From an uncultured Lachnospiraceae bacterium (GTDB lineage: Bacteria; Bacillota; Clostridia; Lachnospirales; Lachnospiraceae), in contig CAJUNP010000002.1 of NCBI GenBank assembly GCA_910587935.1, positions 1-64,000 on the forward strand: a stretch of DNA of 64,000 nt. Reading direction: 5' to 3'. This document shows positions 41,885 through 51,760 of the stretch, piece by piece. Each line of letters begins with the position of its first letter. Position 1 is the stretch's first letter. The position numbers and the translations under genes are program-made. The notes under the pieces were generated by a model. That model made no database searches and was not told the origin of the DNA. It worked only from the letters and a program-made list of their open reading frames with translations.

Positions 41885-44356
41885 TTATAATACAACCTTA
41901 TCCAGATGCCAGATATCGTCCACATATTCCTGAATGGTACGATCAGAAGAAAACTTTCCTGAGCAGGCCGTATTCAATATTACTTTTCTGGCCCATCCCT
42001 GCTCATCCCTGTAAGCTTCTTCCACTTTTTTCTGCGCCTGCGCATAAGATTTAAAATCTTTTAAAATGAAATACGTATCTGCCTTTGCGCTGCTTAAGGT
42101 ATTCAGAAGAGAATTGTACAAAGGGCGGAACCGATCCGGATCGTTAGGCGCATAAGTCCCGTTAATCAGCTGCATCAATACTTTCCGGATGTCGCTGTCC
42201 TGATTAAAGATATCGTTAGGATTATATCCTCCGTAATTCTCATAGCGGATAACCTCTTCGGAGCTTAAACCGAAGATGAACGCATTTTCTTCTCCTACTT
42301 CCTCTACAATCTCCACATTGGCTCCATCCATGGTTCCAATGGTAACGGCGCCGTTTAACATAAATTTCATATTTCCGGTTCCGGACGCCTCCTTGCTTGC
42401 CGTGGAAATCTGCTCGGATACATCCGCCGCCGCAAAGATCATCTCCGCGTTGGATACACGGTAATCTTCAATAAATACGATTTTGATCTTACCGCCGACA
42501 GCCGGATCATGATTCACTACGTCCGCCACGGAATTAATCAGCTTAATAGTAAGCTTTGCGTTAGCGTAGCCTGCCGCCGCCTTGGCGCCGAATATAAATG
42601 TTCTGGGATAAAAATCCATGTCGGGATGTTCTTTCAATTCGTTGTACAGGTACATAATATGTAAAATATTCAGAAGCTGGCGCTTATACTCATGCAGTCT
42701 CTTAACCTGTACGTCAAAAATGGAGCGGGGATCGACTTCAATACCGTTATGTTCTAAAATATACTTCGCAAGGCGCACTTTATTGCGGTATTTAATGTTC
42801 ATAAATTCCTGCTGCGCCTTTTTGTCGTCCGCATAAATTTTGAGCTTGCCAATCTGCGGAAGATCCGTAATCCATTCGTCTCCGATATGGTCCGTTACCC
42901 ATTCTGCAAGAAGCGGATTGCCATGAAGCAGGAAACGCCGCTGTGTAATCCCGTTTGTCTTATTATTAAATCTCTCCGGAAACATTTCGTAGAAATCTTT
43001 CAATTCCTGGTTCTTTAAAATTTCCGTATGCAGCCTTGCCACGCCGTTTACGGAAAATCCTGAAACGATCGCCAGATGCGCCATCTTAACCTGTCCGTCA
43101 TAAATAATCGCCATTTTACGGATTTTTTCATGTACGTTTACGCCGGGAACACCATTGTACTTCTCCTCAATGGTTGCGATAAAACGCCTGTTAATCTCTT
43201 CAATAATCTGATAAATCCTGGGAAGCAGTCTGGAAAACAGCTCAATCGGCCACTTCTCCAGGGCTTCCGACATAATCGTGTGATTGGTGTACGCACAGGT
43301 TTTGGTAGTCACGTTCCATGCCTCATCCCAGGTCAGATAATACTCGTCCATCAAAATCCGCATTAATTCTGCGATTGCCACAGTCGGATGGGTATCGTTA
43401 AGCTGAAAGGTAACTTTCTCATAAAATTTACGGATATCTTCATGCTTTCTCATATATTTTGCGACAGCCGCCTGTACCGACGCAGAAATGAAGAAGTATT
43501 GCTGTTTTAAGCGAAGCTCTTTTCCTGCGTAATGATTATCATTGGGGTAAAGAACTTCCACGATATTCCGTGCAAGATTTTCCTGTTCCACGGCTTTCTG
43601 ATAATCCCCTTTGTCAAAGGAATCCAGCTTAAAACATTCTACCGCTTCCGCATCCCAGATGCGAAGCGTATTTACAATGCCGTTGCCATAGCCTACTATG
43701 GGCAGGTCATAGGGAATTGCCTTAACGGACTGATAGCCTTCCTGCACAAAGTTGTTACGTCCGTTTTCATCCGTGTAAACGTTTATGTATCCGCCAAATT
43801 TAACGGTTTTGGCATATTCCGGCCTGCGCAGTTCAAAAGGATTCCCATCCGCCAGCCAGTTATCCGGCACCTCTACCTGATAACCGTCACGGATCTGCTG
43901 CTTGAACATTCCGTAACGATAACGGATACCGCAGCCGTAAGCCGCATATCCAAGCGTAGCCAGAGAATCCAAAAAGCATGCGGCCAAACGGCCCAAACCG
44001 CCGTTACCGAGAGCCGCATCCGGCTCCTGGTCTTCAATAGCGTCCAGATTCACACCCAGTTCATCCAAAGCCTTCGCCACTTCTTTATATGCTTTCAGGT
44101 TAATAATATTGTTGCCGAGCGCACGGCCCATCAAAAATTCCATGGACAGATAATAAACCGTCTTAGGGTCCGTTCTTTCATATTCTTTCTGCGTATTCAG
44201 CCAGTGGTCTACAATGGCATCCTTAATCGCATAGGACACGGCCTGGAAAATCTGCTGGTCGCTTGCTTCTTCCATCGTCTTTCTGTAAAGCGTCTTTACA
44301 TTATATATTACACTTCTTTTAAACAGATCTTTATTAAAGCTTCCCTTTTTGGGCAT
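41885..44356 (-). CDS. glgP: Glycogen/maltodextrin phosphorylase
   Basis: A pyridoxal-phosphate GT35 enzyme that releases glucose-1-phosphate from alpha-1,4-glucans. The ATG at 44354-44356 (823 residues) has GGAGG 8 nt upstream, and the further-upstream GTG frame contains that site. The PLP lysine is near residue 662 in GTGNMKFMLNGA, the signature EASGTGNM is intact, and the N-terminal YYLSMEFLMGRALGNN and DAALGNGGLGRLAACFLDS are typical. It is monocistronic with its own promoter and terminator. Confidence 0.96.
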   Translation of the reverse strand: MPKKGSFNKDLFKRSVIYNVKTLYRKTMEEASDQQIFQAVSYAIKDAIVDHWLNTQKEYERTDPKTVYYLSMEFLMGRALGNNIINLKAYKEVAKALDELGVNLDAIEDQEPDAALGNGGLGRLAACFLDSLATLGYAAYGCGIRYRYGMFKQQIRDGYQVEVPDNWLADGNPFELRRPEYAKTVKFGGYINVYTDENGRNNFVQEGYQSVKAIPYDLPIVGYGNGIVNTLRIWDAEAVECFKLDSFDKGDYQKAVEQENLARNIVEVLYPNDNHYAGKELRLKQQYFFISASVQAAVAKYMRKHEDIRKFYEKVTFQLNDTHPTVAIAELMRILMDEYYLTWDEAWNVTTKTCAYTNHTIMSEALEKWPIELFSRLLPRIYQIIEEINRRFIATIEEKYNGVPGVNVHEKIRKMAIIYDGQVKMAHLAIVSGFSVNGVARLHTEILKNQELKDFYEMFPERFNNKTNGITQRRFLLHGNPLLAEWVTDHIGDEWITDLPQIGKLKIYADDKKAQQEFMNIKYRNKVRLAKYILEHNGIEVDPRSIFDVQVKRLHEYKRQLLNILHIMYLYNELKEHPDMDFYPRTFIFGAKAAAGYANAKLTIKLINSVADVVNHDPAVGGKIKIVFIEDYRVSNAEMIFAAADVSEQISTASKEASGTGNMKFMLNGAVTIGTMDGANVEIVEEVGEENAFIFGLSSEEVIRYENYGGYNPNDIFNQDSDIRKVLMQLINGTYAPNDPDRFRPLYNSLLNTLSSAKADTYFILKDFKSYAQAQKKVEEAYRDEQGWARKVILNTACSGKFSSDRTIQEYVDDIWHLDKVVL

Positions 44357-44399
44357 ACCCGATTCCTCCGTTTCCACTTATCTTATTAACATTACTTGT

Positions 44400-44428
44400 A
44401 TAATAACAAAATTTTCCTTAAATTGCAA
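44400..44428 (-). promoter_or_regulatory. glgP promoter
   Basis: Minus strand TTGCAA (44423-44428), 17 bp, TATTAT (44400-44405). Confidence 0.6.
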
Positions 44429-44440
44429 TTTACAAATACA

Positions 44441-47400
44441 TTAAACCTTTTCCACAGAAATCGTTACGTCTTCACCGTTTACGTTCCACGACTTTGTATT
44501 GCCAAAGGTTTCGTTCTCCGAGATGCTCTCAGCCAGAACCTTTCCCGCAATGGATGCTTCATTCTTTTTCGCAAGTTGTGCAACCCTGTCATTACCGGAT
44601 ACGGACACACGGATATGATCCGTCACCTCAAATCCGGACTCCTTGCGCATCGTCTGAATCTTGCTGATTATCTCAAACACAAATCCTTCCTCTATCAGTT
44701 CCTCCGTCAGATTCGTATCAAGCACCACCGTCATTCCGTTATTCTCTTCCGATACATAACCTTCCTTCTGGCTCATATCGATCAGCAGATCTTCTTTTGT
44801 CAGTTCAACCGGACTTCCGTTTACTTCAAACTTAAGCATGCCTTCCACATTCAGCACGTCCATGGCCTTATTGCCGTCAAGCGCGGCCAGTTCTTTCTGA
44901 ATACCGCCCAGCTGTTTGCCGTATTTGGGACCCACCGTGCGCAGCTGGGGTTTAAAGGTATAGGAAGTAAACTCGCGCACATCATCGGTAAATACTACTT
45001 CTTTTACGTTTAATTCATCCCGGATGATCTCCTGATAAAATCCGGAAAGGGTATGATCCGCCTTGATAAACATGGTTCCGACAGGCTGCCGGTTTTTGAT
45101 GCACGCCGTATTTCTGCAGGCGCGTCCCATAACCACCGCCTCAAGAACTTCCTGCATATCCTCCTCCAGCCTTTTATCGATCATGGTCTTATCCGCAGCA
45201 GGATAATCACACAAATGAATACTTTCGGGAGCAGTCTCGTCCACGCTCTTTACAAGATTCAGATAAATTTCTTCCGTCATAAACGGAATCATGGGCGCCG
45301 CCGCCTTACAAACCGTGACGAGAGCCGTATAAAGGGTGGTATAGGCATTAATTTTATCCTGTTCCATTCCTTTGGCCCAGAAACGTTCACGGCTCCTCCT
45401 TACATACCAGTTGCTCAGGTCATCCACAAAATCCTGCAGGGCCCTTGCAGCCTCAGGAATCCGGTACTGCTCCAAATCATGGTCCACTTCTCCCACAACC
45501 GAGTTCAGTCTGGAGAGGATCCATCTATCCATAACTGCCAGTTTCTCGTAATCCAATTTATACCTGGCAGCGTCAAAACCATCGATATTGGCATAAAGGA
45601 CAAAAAATGCATACGTATTCCACAAAGTTCCCATGAATTTACGCTGCCCTTCCATTACGGCCTTACCATGAAAACGGTTGGGAAGCCAAGGCGCCGAATT
45701 AATGTAGAAATACCAGCGGATCGCATCTGCCCCGTACGTCTGCAATGCGTCAAACGGGTCAACCGCATTGCCTTTGGACTTGCTCATTTTCTGTCCGTTC
45801 TCATCCTGCACATGTCCCAGTACGATAACGTTCTCATAAGGCGCCTTATTAAACAGCAGCGTGGATTCCGCAAGAAGGGAATAGAACCATCCTCTGGTCT
45901 GGTCCACCGCTTCGGAAATAAACTGCGCCGGGAACTGTTTTTCAAATAAGTCCTGATTCTCAAAGGGATAATGATGCTGTGCAAAAGGCATTGCCCCGGA
46001 ATCAAACCAGCAGTCAATCACTTCCGGCACACGGCGCATGGTCCCTCCGCATTCGGGGCAGGGGAACGTAATCCCGTCAATATAAGGCCGGTGCAGTTCA
46101 ATGGTCCGGGCCTCTTCATTCCGGCTCAGTTCATATAATTCCTCACGGCTTCCCACGGAATGCATATGGCCGCATTCACATTCCCATACGTTTAAGGGCG
46201 TGCCCCAGTAACGGTTCCGGCTGATTCCCCAGTCCTGAATATTTTCCAGCCAGTCTCCGAAACGGCCTTTTCCGATAGACTCGGGAATCCAGTTGATCGT
46301 ATTGTTATTGCGGATCAGATCGTCCTTTACCGCCGTCATTTTGATAAACCAGGATTCTCTTGCATAATAAATCAAAGGCGTGTCGCACCGCCAGCAATGG
46401 GGATAGCTGTGTTCAAATCTGGGCGCGTCAAAGAGCAGACCTTTTTTATCCAGATCGGTTAAAATCATGGGGTCCGCCTTTTTACAGAACACGCCGGCAT
46501 AAGGAGTCTCGGAAGTCATCTCTCCCTTAGCGTCCACCAGCTGTACGAAGGGCAGTTCATAATTGCGTCCCACAACGGCGTCGTCCTCACCGAAAGCAGG
46601 CGCAATGTGAACCACGCCGGTACCGTCAGTCAGCGTGACATACGTATCACACGTTACGTAATAAGCCTTTTTATGCTGCTTTTCGCAGATTCCCACCGCA
46701 TAGTCAAACAACGGTTCATATTCTTTGTATTCCAGTTCTTTTCCCTTATAAGTGTCCAGAATCTCATAAGGCTTTCCGTTATCTTCCTCGCTGCCCAGCT
46801 TACCAAGCACGGTATTAAGCAGCGCTTCCGCCATATAATACGTATAGCCGTCGGCAGCCTTCACTTTCGCGTACGTCTCGTCCGGATTCACGCAAAGAGC
46901 CACGTTAGACGGCAGCGTCCAGGGGGTTGTCGTCCATGCCAGAATATACGCGTCCTCATTCTTAACCTTAAATCTTGCAATTGCGGAACGCTCTTTTATA
47001 TCCTTATACCCCTGCGCCACTTCATGAGATGAAAGCGGCGTGCCGCACCGCGGACAGTAAGGCACAATCTTAAAACCTTTATATAAAAGGCCTTTGTTCC
47101 AGATTTCTTTTAACGCCCACCATTCGGATTCAATATAATCGTCATGATACGTAACATAGGGATCTTCCATATCCGCCCAGAACCCTACGGTACCTGAAAA
47201 ATCCTCCCACATTCCCTTATACTTCCAGACGCTTTCCTTGCATTTAGAAATAAAGGGATCCAGACCATACTCTTCGATCTGTTCTTTGCCGTCAAGTCCC
47301 AGAAGCTTTTCCACTTCCAGCTCTACCGGAAGACCGTGGGTATCCCATCCGGCCTTTCTGGGCACCATACAGCCTTTCATGGTGCGGTATCTGGGTATCA

Positions 47401-47599
47401 TATCTTTAATGACGCGGGTCAGCACATGTCCTATATGAGGTTTTCCGTTGGCCGTGGGGGGCCCGTCATAAAAAGTATAGGGCTCACCTTCCCTGCGGTT
47501 CTCCATGCTTTTTTGAAAAATATTTCTCTCACGCCAAAACTTTTCGATTTCTTTTTCCCTCGCTACAAAGTTCAGGTCTGTGGATACCTTCTGATACAT
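44441..47599 (-). CDS. ileS: Isoleucyl-tRNA synthetase
   Basis: A class I synthetase charging tRNA-Ile. The 1052 residues have HIGH at 55-58 (KPHIGHVL), zinc-finger-like CPRCGTPLSSHE near 185, the editing domain (TTTPWTLPSNVAL), WFDSGAMPFAQHHYP, and KMSKSKGN near 604. The length and motif details suit the type 2 form that is often mupirocin-tolerant; that is family knowledge, not tested here. GAGGAG lies 7 nt before the ATG. The leader has a terminator but no T-box. Confidence 0.97.
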   Translation of the reverse strand: MYQKVSTDLNFVAREKEIEKFWRERNIFQKSMENRREGEPYTFYDGPPTANGKPHIGHVLTRVIKDMIPRYRTMKGCMVPRKAGWDTHGLPVELEVEKLLGLDGKEQIEEYGLDPFISKCKESVWKYKGMWEDFSGTVGFWADMEDPYVTYHDDYIESEWWALKEIWNKGLLYKGFKIVPYCPRCGTPLSSHEVAQGYKDIKERSAIARFKVKNEDAYILAWTTTPWTLPSNVALCVNPDETYAKVKAADGYTYYMAEALLNTVLGKLGSEEDNGKPYEILDTYKGKELEYKEYEPLFDYAVGICEKQHKKAYYVTCDTYVTLTDGTGVVHIAPAFGEDDAVVGRNYELPFVQLVDAKGEMTSETPYAGVFCKKADPMILTDLDKKGLLFDAPRFEHSYPHCWRCDTPLIYYARESWFIKMTAVKDDLIRNNNTINWIPESIGKGRFGDWLENIQDWGISRNRYWGTPLNVWECECGHMHSVGSREELYELSRNEEARTIELHRPYIDGITFPCPECGGTMRRVPEVIDCWFDSGAMPFAQHHYPFENQDLFEKQFPAQFISEAVDQTRGWFYSLLAESTLLFNKAPYENVIVLGHVQDENGQKMSKSKGNAVDPFDALQTYGADAIRWYFYINSAPWLPNRFHGKAVMEGQRKFMGTLWNTYAFFVLYANIDGFDAARYKLDYEKLAVMDRWILSRLNSVVGEVDHDLEQYRIPEAARALQDFVDDLSNWYVRRSRERFWAKGMEQDKINAYTTLYTALVTVCKAAAPMIPFMTEEIYLNLVKSVDETAPESIHLCDYPAADKTMIDKRLEEDMQEVLEAVVMGRACRNTACIKNRQPVGTMFIKADHTLSGFYQEIIRDELNVKEVVFTDDVREFTSYTFKPQLRTVGPKYGKQLGGIQKELAALDGNKAMDVLNVEGMLKFEVNGSPVELTKEDLLIDMSQKEGYVSEENNGMTVVLDTNLTEELIEEGFVFEIISKIQTMRKESGFEVTDHIRVSVSGNDRVAQLAKKNEASIAGKVLAESISENETFGNTKSWNVNGEDVTISVEKV

Positions 47600-47638
47600 G
47601 CTGCTTCTCCTCTCTGTCCGGCTAAAATATCCTGAATC

Positions 47639-47669
47639 AAAAAATCCCCGTCCTTGTAACAGGACGAGG
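47639..47669 (-). terminator. Terminator/attenuator in the ileS leader
   Basis: CCCCGTCCT (47646-47654) pairs with AGGACGAGG (47661-47669), followed on the minus strand by TTTTTT. It sits between the ileS promoter and start codon, so it must be read through for expression. No T-box consensus (AGGGTGGNACCGCG) is present in the leader. Confidence 0.75.
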
Positions 47670-47687
47670 TTTCTCCCGTGTTTTTTT

Positions 47688-47717
47688 ATTATAATGCCCG
47701 TATATTCAACTTGTCAA
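47688..47717 (-). promoter_or_regulatory. ileS promoter
   Basis: Minus strand TTGACA (47712-47717), 18 bp, TATAAT (47688-47693); both boxes are perfect consensus. Confidence 0.75.
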
Positions 47718-47801
47718 GCACCTTAAGGGTTACGGGTTTCTTTTGATTTCCGTTCAAATCCGCCATAATGTCATTTATGATATAATATAATGTTAAAAAA
47801 G

Positions 47802-47830
47802 TTGTCAAAACTGGCAGGAAATATTATAAT
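47802..47830 (+). promoter_or_regulatory. Promoter of the diguanylate cyclase gene
   Basis: TTGTCA (47802-47807), 17 bp, TATAAT (47825-47830). It is about 30 bp before the start codon. Confidence 0.7.
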
Positions 47831-47859
47831 ATAAGAAACCTTATAAAGTGAGTATAAGC

Positions 47860-49158
47860 ATGAAGAGAAAAAAATCCTGGAACATGAAAAATCAGTTTTT
47901 AGCGCTGACGGCCCTGCCCATTATAGGTTTGGGTCTTATTATCGTGTTCACAGGTTATTCCGCTTTCAGAAAAGCGCTTTATCATCAGGTGGAAGAAGAA
48001 TTGAAAAGTATCGGTAATTCCGTACTGATGCATTTCGATTACACCTATCCCGGCAATTATTCTTTATCCGGCGGCAATACCGAAGACGGCGAACCCACGT
48101 ACCGGCTTATGAAAGGCGGCGCCGATATCACTCCGGAATATGAGTTTCTTGACGAAATCAAAAAAAATACCGATATTGACATAACCATATTTTACGGCGA
48201 TACGCGGATTATGACCACCGTCAGAAATAAGCAGATGAAACGAATCGAAGGCACTCCTGCGTCTTCCGTTATCGTCCGGGATGTTTTAAACTCCGGTGAA
48301 GAACATTTTTACCGGAAGTTTAAAGTTACCAACATTCCTTATTTTGCTTATTACGCGCCGATTTTTAACTCTGACGGTACAATTTCAGGCATTGTCTTCG
48401 CCGGGAAACCGGCCCGGGAAATCAATTCCATTATTTCCCGTTCCCTGCTTCCCATCAGCCTGATTACCGTTTTTGCGATTCTGCTTGTCAGTACGCTCAG
48501 TATTCTTAACAGTAACCGCCTGGTGTCTTCCATCCAGCGGATCAACACCTTTTTGGCCCGGGTAGCGCAGGGGAATCTTAACGCGGAGTTAGACCCTAAA
48601 ATCCTGGCAAGAAAAGACGAGCTGGGCGATATGGGACGGGGCGCGTTAACCATGCAGAATTCGCTTCGCGCCCTGATCGAACTGGATGCTCTGACAGGCC
48701 TGAATAACCGCCGCTACGCGGACAAAATCCTGCACCAGTTAATTGCGTCCAATCATTCCAATGACAGCAGCTTTACCATTGCAATCGGCGACATTGATTT
48801 CTTCAAACGAGTAAACGACACTTACGGACATGAAGCGGGCGACATTGTTTTAAAGGGCGTTTCCAAATTAATAAAAAAATGCGTAGAAGGCAAAGGGTAT
48901 GCGTCCCGCTGGGGCGGCGAAGAATTTCTGTTTATTTTTGAAAATATGTCCTATAAGAAGTCGGTAGCCGCTTTGCAAGAATTTCTGGAGGAACTTCGAG
49001 GCACTGTTTTTACATATAAAGAATTACCGATTCAGGTAACTATGACCATCGGCGTAGCCGTATGCCACCCCAACGATACGCTTAATATTTTATTGAAATA
49101 TGCAGATGATAAACTGTATAAGGGTAAAAGCGAAGGCCGGAATCAAATTGTCACTTGA
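47860..49158 (+). CDS. Membrane diguanylate cyclase (Cache-HAMP-GGDEF)
   Basis: It makes cyclic di-GMP. The ATG at 47860 (432 residues) is favoured over an in-frame GTG at 47848; both have weak ribosome sites. There are two membrane helices (about 12-35 and 194-217), a Cache-like outer sensor domain between them, a HAMP-like linker (about 218-268), and GGDEF domain with the active motif GGEEF at 352-356. The usual RxxD inhibitory site before the motif is not present, so product inhibition may be absent. The signal is unknown. The sigma-28 promoters in the window fit a motility-regulating role. Confidence 0.9.
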   Translation: MKRKKSWNMKNQFLALTALPIIGLGLIIVFTGYSAFRKALYHQVEEELKSIGNSVLMHFDYTYPGNYSLSGGNTEDGEPTYRLMKGGADITPEYEFLDEIKKNTDIDITIFYGDTRIMTTVRNKQMKRIEGTPASSVIVRDVLNSGEEHFYRKFKVTNIPYFAYYAPIFNSDGTISGIVFAGKPAREINSIISRSLLPISLITVFAILLVSTLSILNSNRLVSSIQRINTFLARVAQGNLNAELDPKILARKDELGDMGRGALTMQNSLRALIELDALTGLNNRRYADKILHQLIASNHSNDSSFTIAIGDIDFFKRVNDTYGHEAGDIVLKGVSKLIKKCVEGKGYASRWGGEEFLFIFENMSYKKSVAALQEFLEELRGTVFTYKELPIQVTMTIGVAVCHPNDTLNILLKYADDKLYKGKSEGRNQIVT

Positions 49159-49210
49159 CGTAAACCGGCGTTAGGGGTAAGATATGCCTGAAGGCAAGAC
49201 AGCTGTCTTG
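49155..49210 (+). promoter_or_regulatory. pncB promoter with perfect 16-bp palindrome
   Basis: TTGACG (49155-49160), 17 bp, TAAGAT (49178-49183), then the perfect palindrome CAAGACAGCTGTCTTG (49195-49210) just after the expected transcription start. The position suits a repressor operator, such as one for a NAD-pathway regulator of NiaR type; that name is a guess. A hairpin GCC-TGAA-GGC precedes it. Confidence 0.55.
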
Positions 49211-49248
49211 TCAGTCATATACCCTGCGATTACAGAAAGGAATCCACA

Positions 49249-50703
49249 ATGGAAGGACAAAATCTTACACTGATGACAGACCTCTACGAATTAACAATGA
49301 TGCAGGGGTATTTCCGAAATAAAGACAAAAATGAAACGGTCATTTTTGACGCTTTTTTCCGTAGTAATCCCTGTGACGGAGGCTATGCCATTTCCGCCGG
49401 CCTTGCGCAGATTATAGATTATATCAAGAATCTCCATTTTCAGGATCAGGATATCGCATATCTTAAGAGTCTTGGAATCTTTGACGACGATTTTCTTGGT
49501 TATTTACGGGACTTTCACTTTTCAGGCGATATTTACGCAATCCCCGAGGGAACGGTTATGTTCCCCAGGGAACCAATGATTAAAGTAATTGCGCCGATTA
49601 TGGAAGCCCAGCTGATTGAAACCGCCGTCTTAAACATTATAAATCACCAGAGCCTGATTGCAACGAAGGCCTCCCGCGTATGCTATGCGGCCAAGGGAGA
49701 CGGCATTATGGAGTTTGGTCTCCGGCGCGCCCAGGGGCCCGATGCCGGCACATTAGGCGCCAGAGCTGCCGTAATCGGCGGCTGCGTGGGAACCTCCAAT
49801 GTTCTCTGCGGACAGCTTTTTGACATACCGGTGAAGGGCACCCATGCACACAGCTGGATTATGAGCTTTCCCGATGAATATACCGCTTTTAAGGCATACG
49901 CCGATATTTATCCCGGCGCCTGCACGCTCCTGGTAGACACGTATGATACGTTGAAATCCGGCGTTCCCAACGCAATCCGGGTATTTAAAGAAATGCGCGA
50001 AGCCGGTATTCCTTTAAAAAATTACGGAATCCGCTTAGACAGCGGCGATCTTGCATACCTTTCCAAAAAAGCGAGAAAAATGTTAGATGAAGCCGGATTT
50101 CCCGACGCGGTCATTTCCGCTTCCAACGATCTGGACGAATTTTTAATTGACAGTCTCAAAGCCCAGGGCGCCAGAATCACTTCCTGGGGCGTGGGAACCC
50201 ACCTGATCACTTCCAAGGACTGTCCTTCTTTCGGCGGCGTATATAAACTGGCTGCCATTATGGGGCCGGACGGATCTTTTATACCCAAGATCAAATTATC
50301 CGAAAACACGGAGAAGGTTACCAATCCCGGCAATAAAACAATTTACCGCGTTTACGAGAAAGAAACCGGAAAGGTTAAGGCAGATCTCATCTGTCTTGCC
50401 GACGAAGTATATGATGAATCCCAGTCCCTCCTTCTTTTCGATCCGCTGGAACCCTGGAAAAAGACAAAACTTTCCGGCGGAAGCTATACTTTGAGGGAAA
50501 TACTGGTTCCTGTATTTAAAAACGGAGAATGTTGTTACGAGCCGCCTAAGGTTATGGATATCCGCGCTTACTGTCAGAAAGAGCTGGATACCTTATGGGA
50601 TGAAACCCGTCGGTTAATTAATCCCCATCAGGTTTATGTGGATCTGTCGAAAAAGCTGTATGATATCAAAATCGATCTTTTGGACCGGATGAGTGAGAAA
50701 TAA
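49249..50703 (+). CDS. pncB: Nicotinate phosphoribosyltransferase
   Basis: It joins nicotinate and PRPP to nicotinate mononucleotide in NAD salvage. The 484 residues begin LTLMTDLYELTMMQGYF, typical of the longer type, with RRAQGPDAG, the His-containing GTHAHSW near 200, and GIRLDSGDL. AAAGGA precedes the ATG. Its promoter carries a perfect palindrome. The acyltransferase gene follows by 12 bp. Confidence 0.95.
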   Translation: MEGQNLTLMTDLYELTMMQGYFRNKDKNETVIFDAFFRSNPCDGGYAISAGLAQIIDYIKNLHFQDQDIAYLKSLGIFDDDFLGYLRDFHFSGDIYAIPEGTVMFPREPMIKVIAPIMEAQLIETAVLNIINHQSLIATKASRVCYAAKGDGIMEFGLRRAQGPDAGTLGARAAVIGGCVGTSNVLCGQLFDIPVKGTHAHSWIMSFPDEYTAFKAYADIYPGACTLLVDTYDTLKSGVPNAIRVFKEMREAGIPLKNYGIRLDSGDLAYLSKKARKMLDEAGFPDAVISASNDLDEFLIDSLKAQGARITSWGVGTHLITSKDCPSFGGVYKLAAIMGPDGSFIPKIKLSENTEKVTNPGNKTIYRVYEKETGKVKADLICLADEVYDESQSLLLFDPLEPWKKTKLSGGSYTLREILVPVFKNGECCYEPPKVMDIRAYCQKELDTLWDETRRLINPHQVYVDLSKKLYDIKIDLLDRMSEK

Positions 50704-50715
50704 AGATTATTGACT

Positions 50716-51747
50716 ATGAAGCAGAAAAAAACTTACCTTGAAATCATTCGAATTATAGCTATATTTCTTGTTATTTATGTACACACAGGAACAGACGGGG
50801 CGGAGCATTACCAGATTGCCGGTAATGCTTTTTCCTATTGCCTGTCGTTAGTCATGTACTGTCTGGCGCAGATCAGCGTACCTTTGTTTTTTATGGTATC
50901 CGGCGCCGTTCTTTTGCACAAAAAAGAGACCTTAAAAGACGTTCTTATACACCGCGCTTCCCGTATTCTTGGATTGATACTGGTGTTCGGTTTTGTTCAG
51001 TACGTTTATTTTTATTTTCTCAATCCGGAAATTGGCTTCAGTCTTTCCGTGTATTTTAAGCTGGTTTACAGTACCACGGTAATCACGCAATTCTGGTATT
51101 TGTATACGTATTTTGCATTTATGCTGATTCTTCCTTTTGTCCGGATGCTTGCCGTCTCCATGAAAAAAGAGCATTTTCTGTACCTGTTCGGCCTGCATTT
51201 TCTTTTAAACGGACTGCTTCCCATTGTAGAATATATCTGGGGCAATTCCCGTATCGTCTTGTCCGTGCCTCTGCTTGAAGGAGCCCTTTTTTATCCGCTT
51301 ATGGGATATTTTCTGGAACATCAATCGGACGAATTTTTCTGCCGGAAAAAATTTCTTGTTTTTACAAACTTTTTTGGAATCATGGCAGTCATTACAAACA
51401 CGGTTGTGGCCTTCATGGCGCACAGACAAAGAGGCGGCGCCGAAACCCTGGAAGGCATGACGGCCGCCATTGCGCTCGTACTGTTTTTGGATCTGCGTGC
51501 GCTTGCACGGCATGTCAAGGTTTCTTACAGGCTTCAGAGGATAATCTGTTTCCTTGGCAGCGGGGTCTTTGGGGTGTACCTGCTGGAACCGCCGCTGAGA
51601 GATTCCTTTCGTTTTATTTATGTTGCGCTTAAGCCTTATATCAGTTGGTTTCCGGCCTGTGCGCTATGGATTTTTTCCGCTATGTTCTGCGGTATTCTGA
51701 TGTTCCATATTTTTAAAAAAATTCCGGTTTTGAAAAAGCTGTTTTAA
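50716..51747 (+). CDS. Acyltransferase family 3 membrane protein
   Basis: A 343-residue integral membrane O-acyltransferase with about ten helices. The N-terminal YLEIIRIIAIFLVIYVHTG contains the conserved R-x10-H of the family (Arg and His in the first helix), and ISVPLFFMVSGAVLL follows. These enzymes acetylate or succinylate surface sugars; the substrate here is unknown. The start at 50716 is preferred over a TTG two codons upstream; the ribosome site is weak, so it may be coupled to pncB. Confidence 0.88.
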   Translation: MKQKKTYLEIIRIIAIFLVIYVHTGTDGAEHYQIAGNAFSYCLSLVMYCLAQISVPLFFMVSGAVLLHKKETLKDVLIHRASRILGLILVFGFVQYVYFYFLNPEIGFSLSVYFKLVYSTTVITQFWYLYTYFAFMLILPFVRMLAVSMKKEHFLYLFGLHFLLNGLLPIVEYIWGNSRIVLSVPLLEGALFYPLMGYFLEHQSDEFFCRKKFLVFTNFFGIMAVITNTVVAFMAHRQRGGAETLEGMTAAIALVLFLDLRALARHVKVSYRLQRIICFLGSGVFGVYLLEPPLRDSFRFIYVALKPYISWFPACALWIFSAMFCGILMFHIFKKIPVLKKLF

Positions 51748-51760
51748 AACGAGGTCACGT

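Noticed and set aside
43532..44389. Long open frame antisense to glgP
   Set aside because: It is a shadow of glgP codon use with no ribosome site or recognisable domain; similar antisense frames over ileS, mfd and murF were rejected for the same reason.
47600..47760. T-box before ileS
   Set aside because: No AGGGTGGNACCGCG-like sequence and no specifier stem; only a promoter and a terminator hairpin are seen.
49159..49248. NAD-sensing riboswitch before pncB
   Set aside because: The apparent three-way junction would need bases inside the -10 and spacer of the promoter, which are not transcribed; a DNA operator is simpler.
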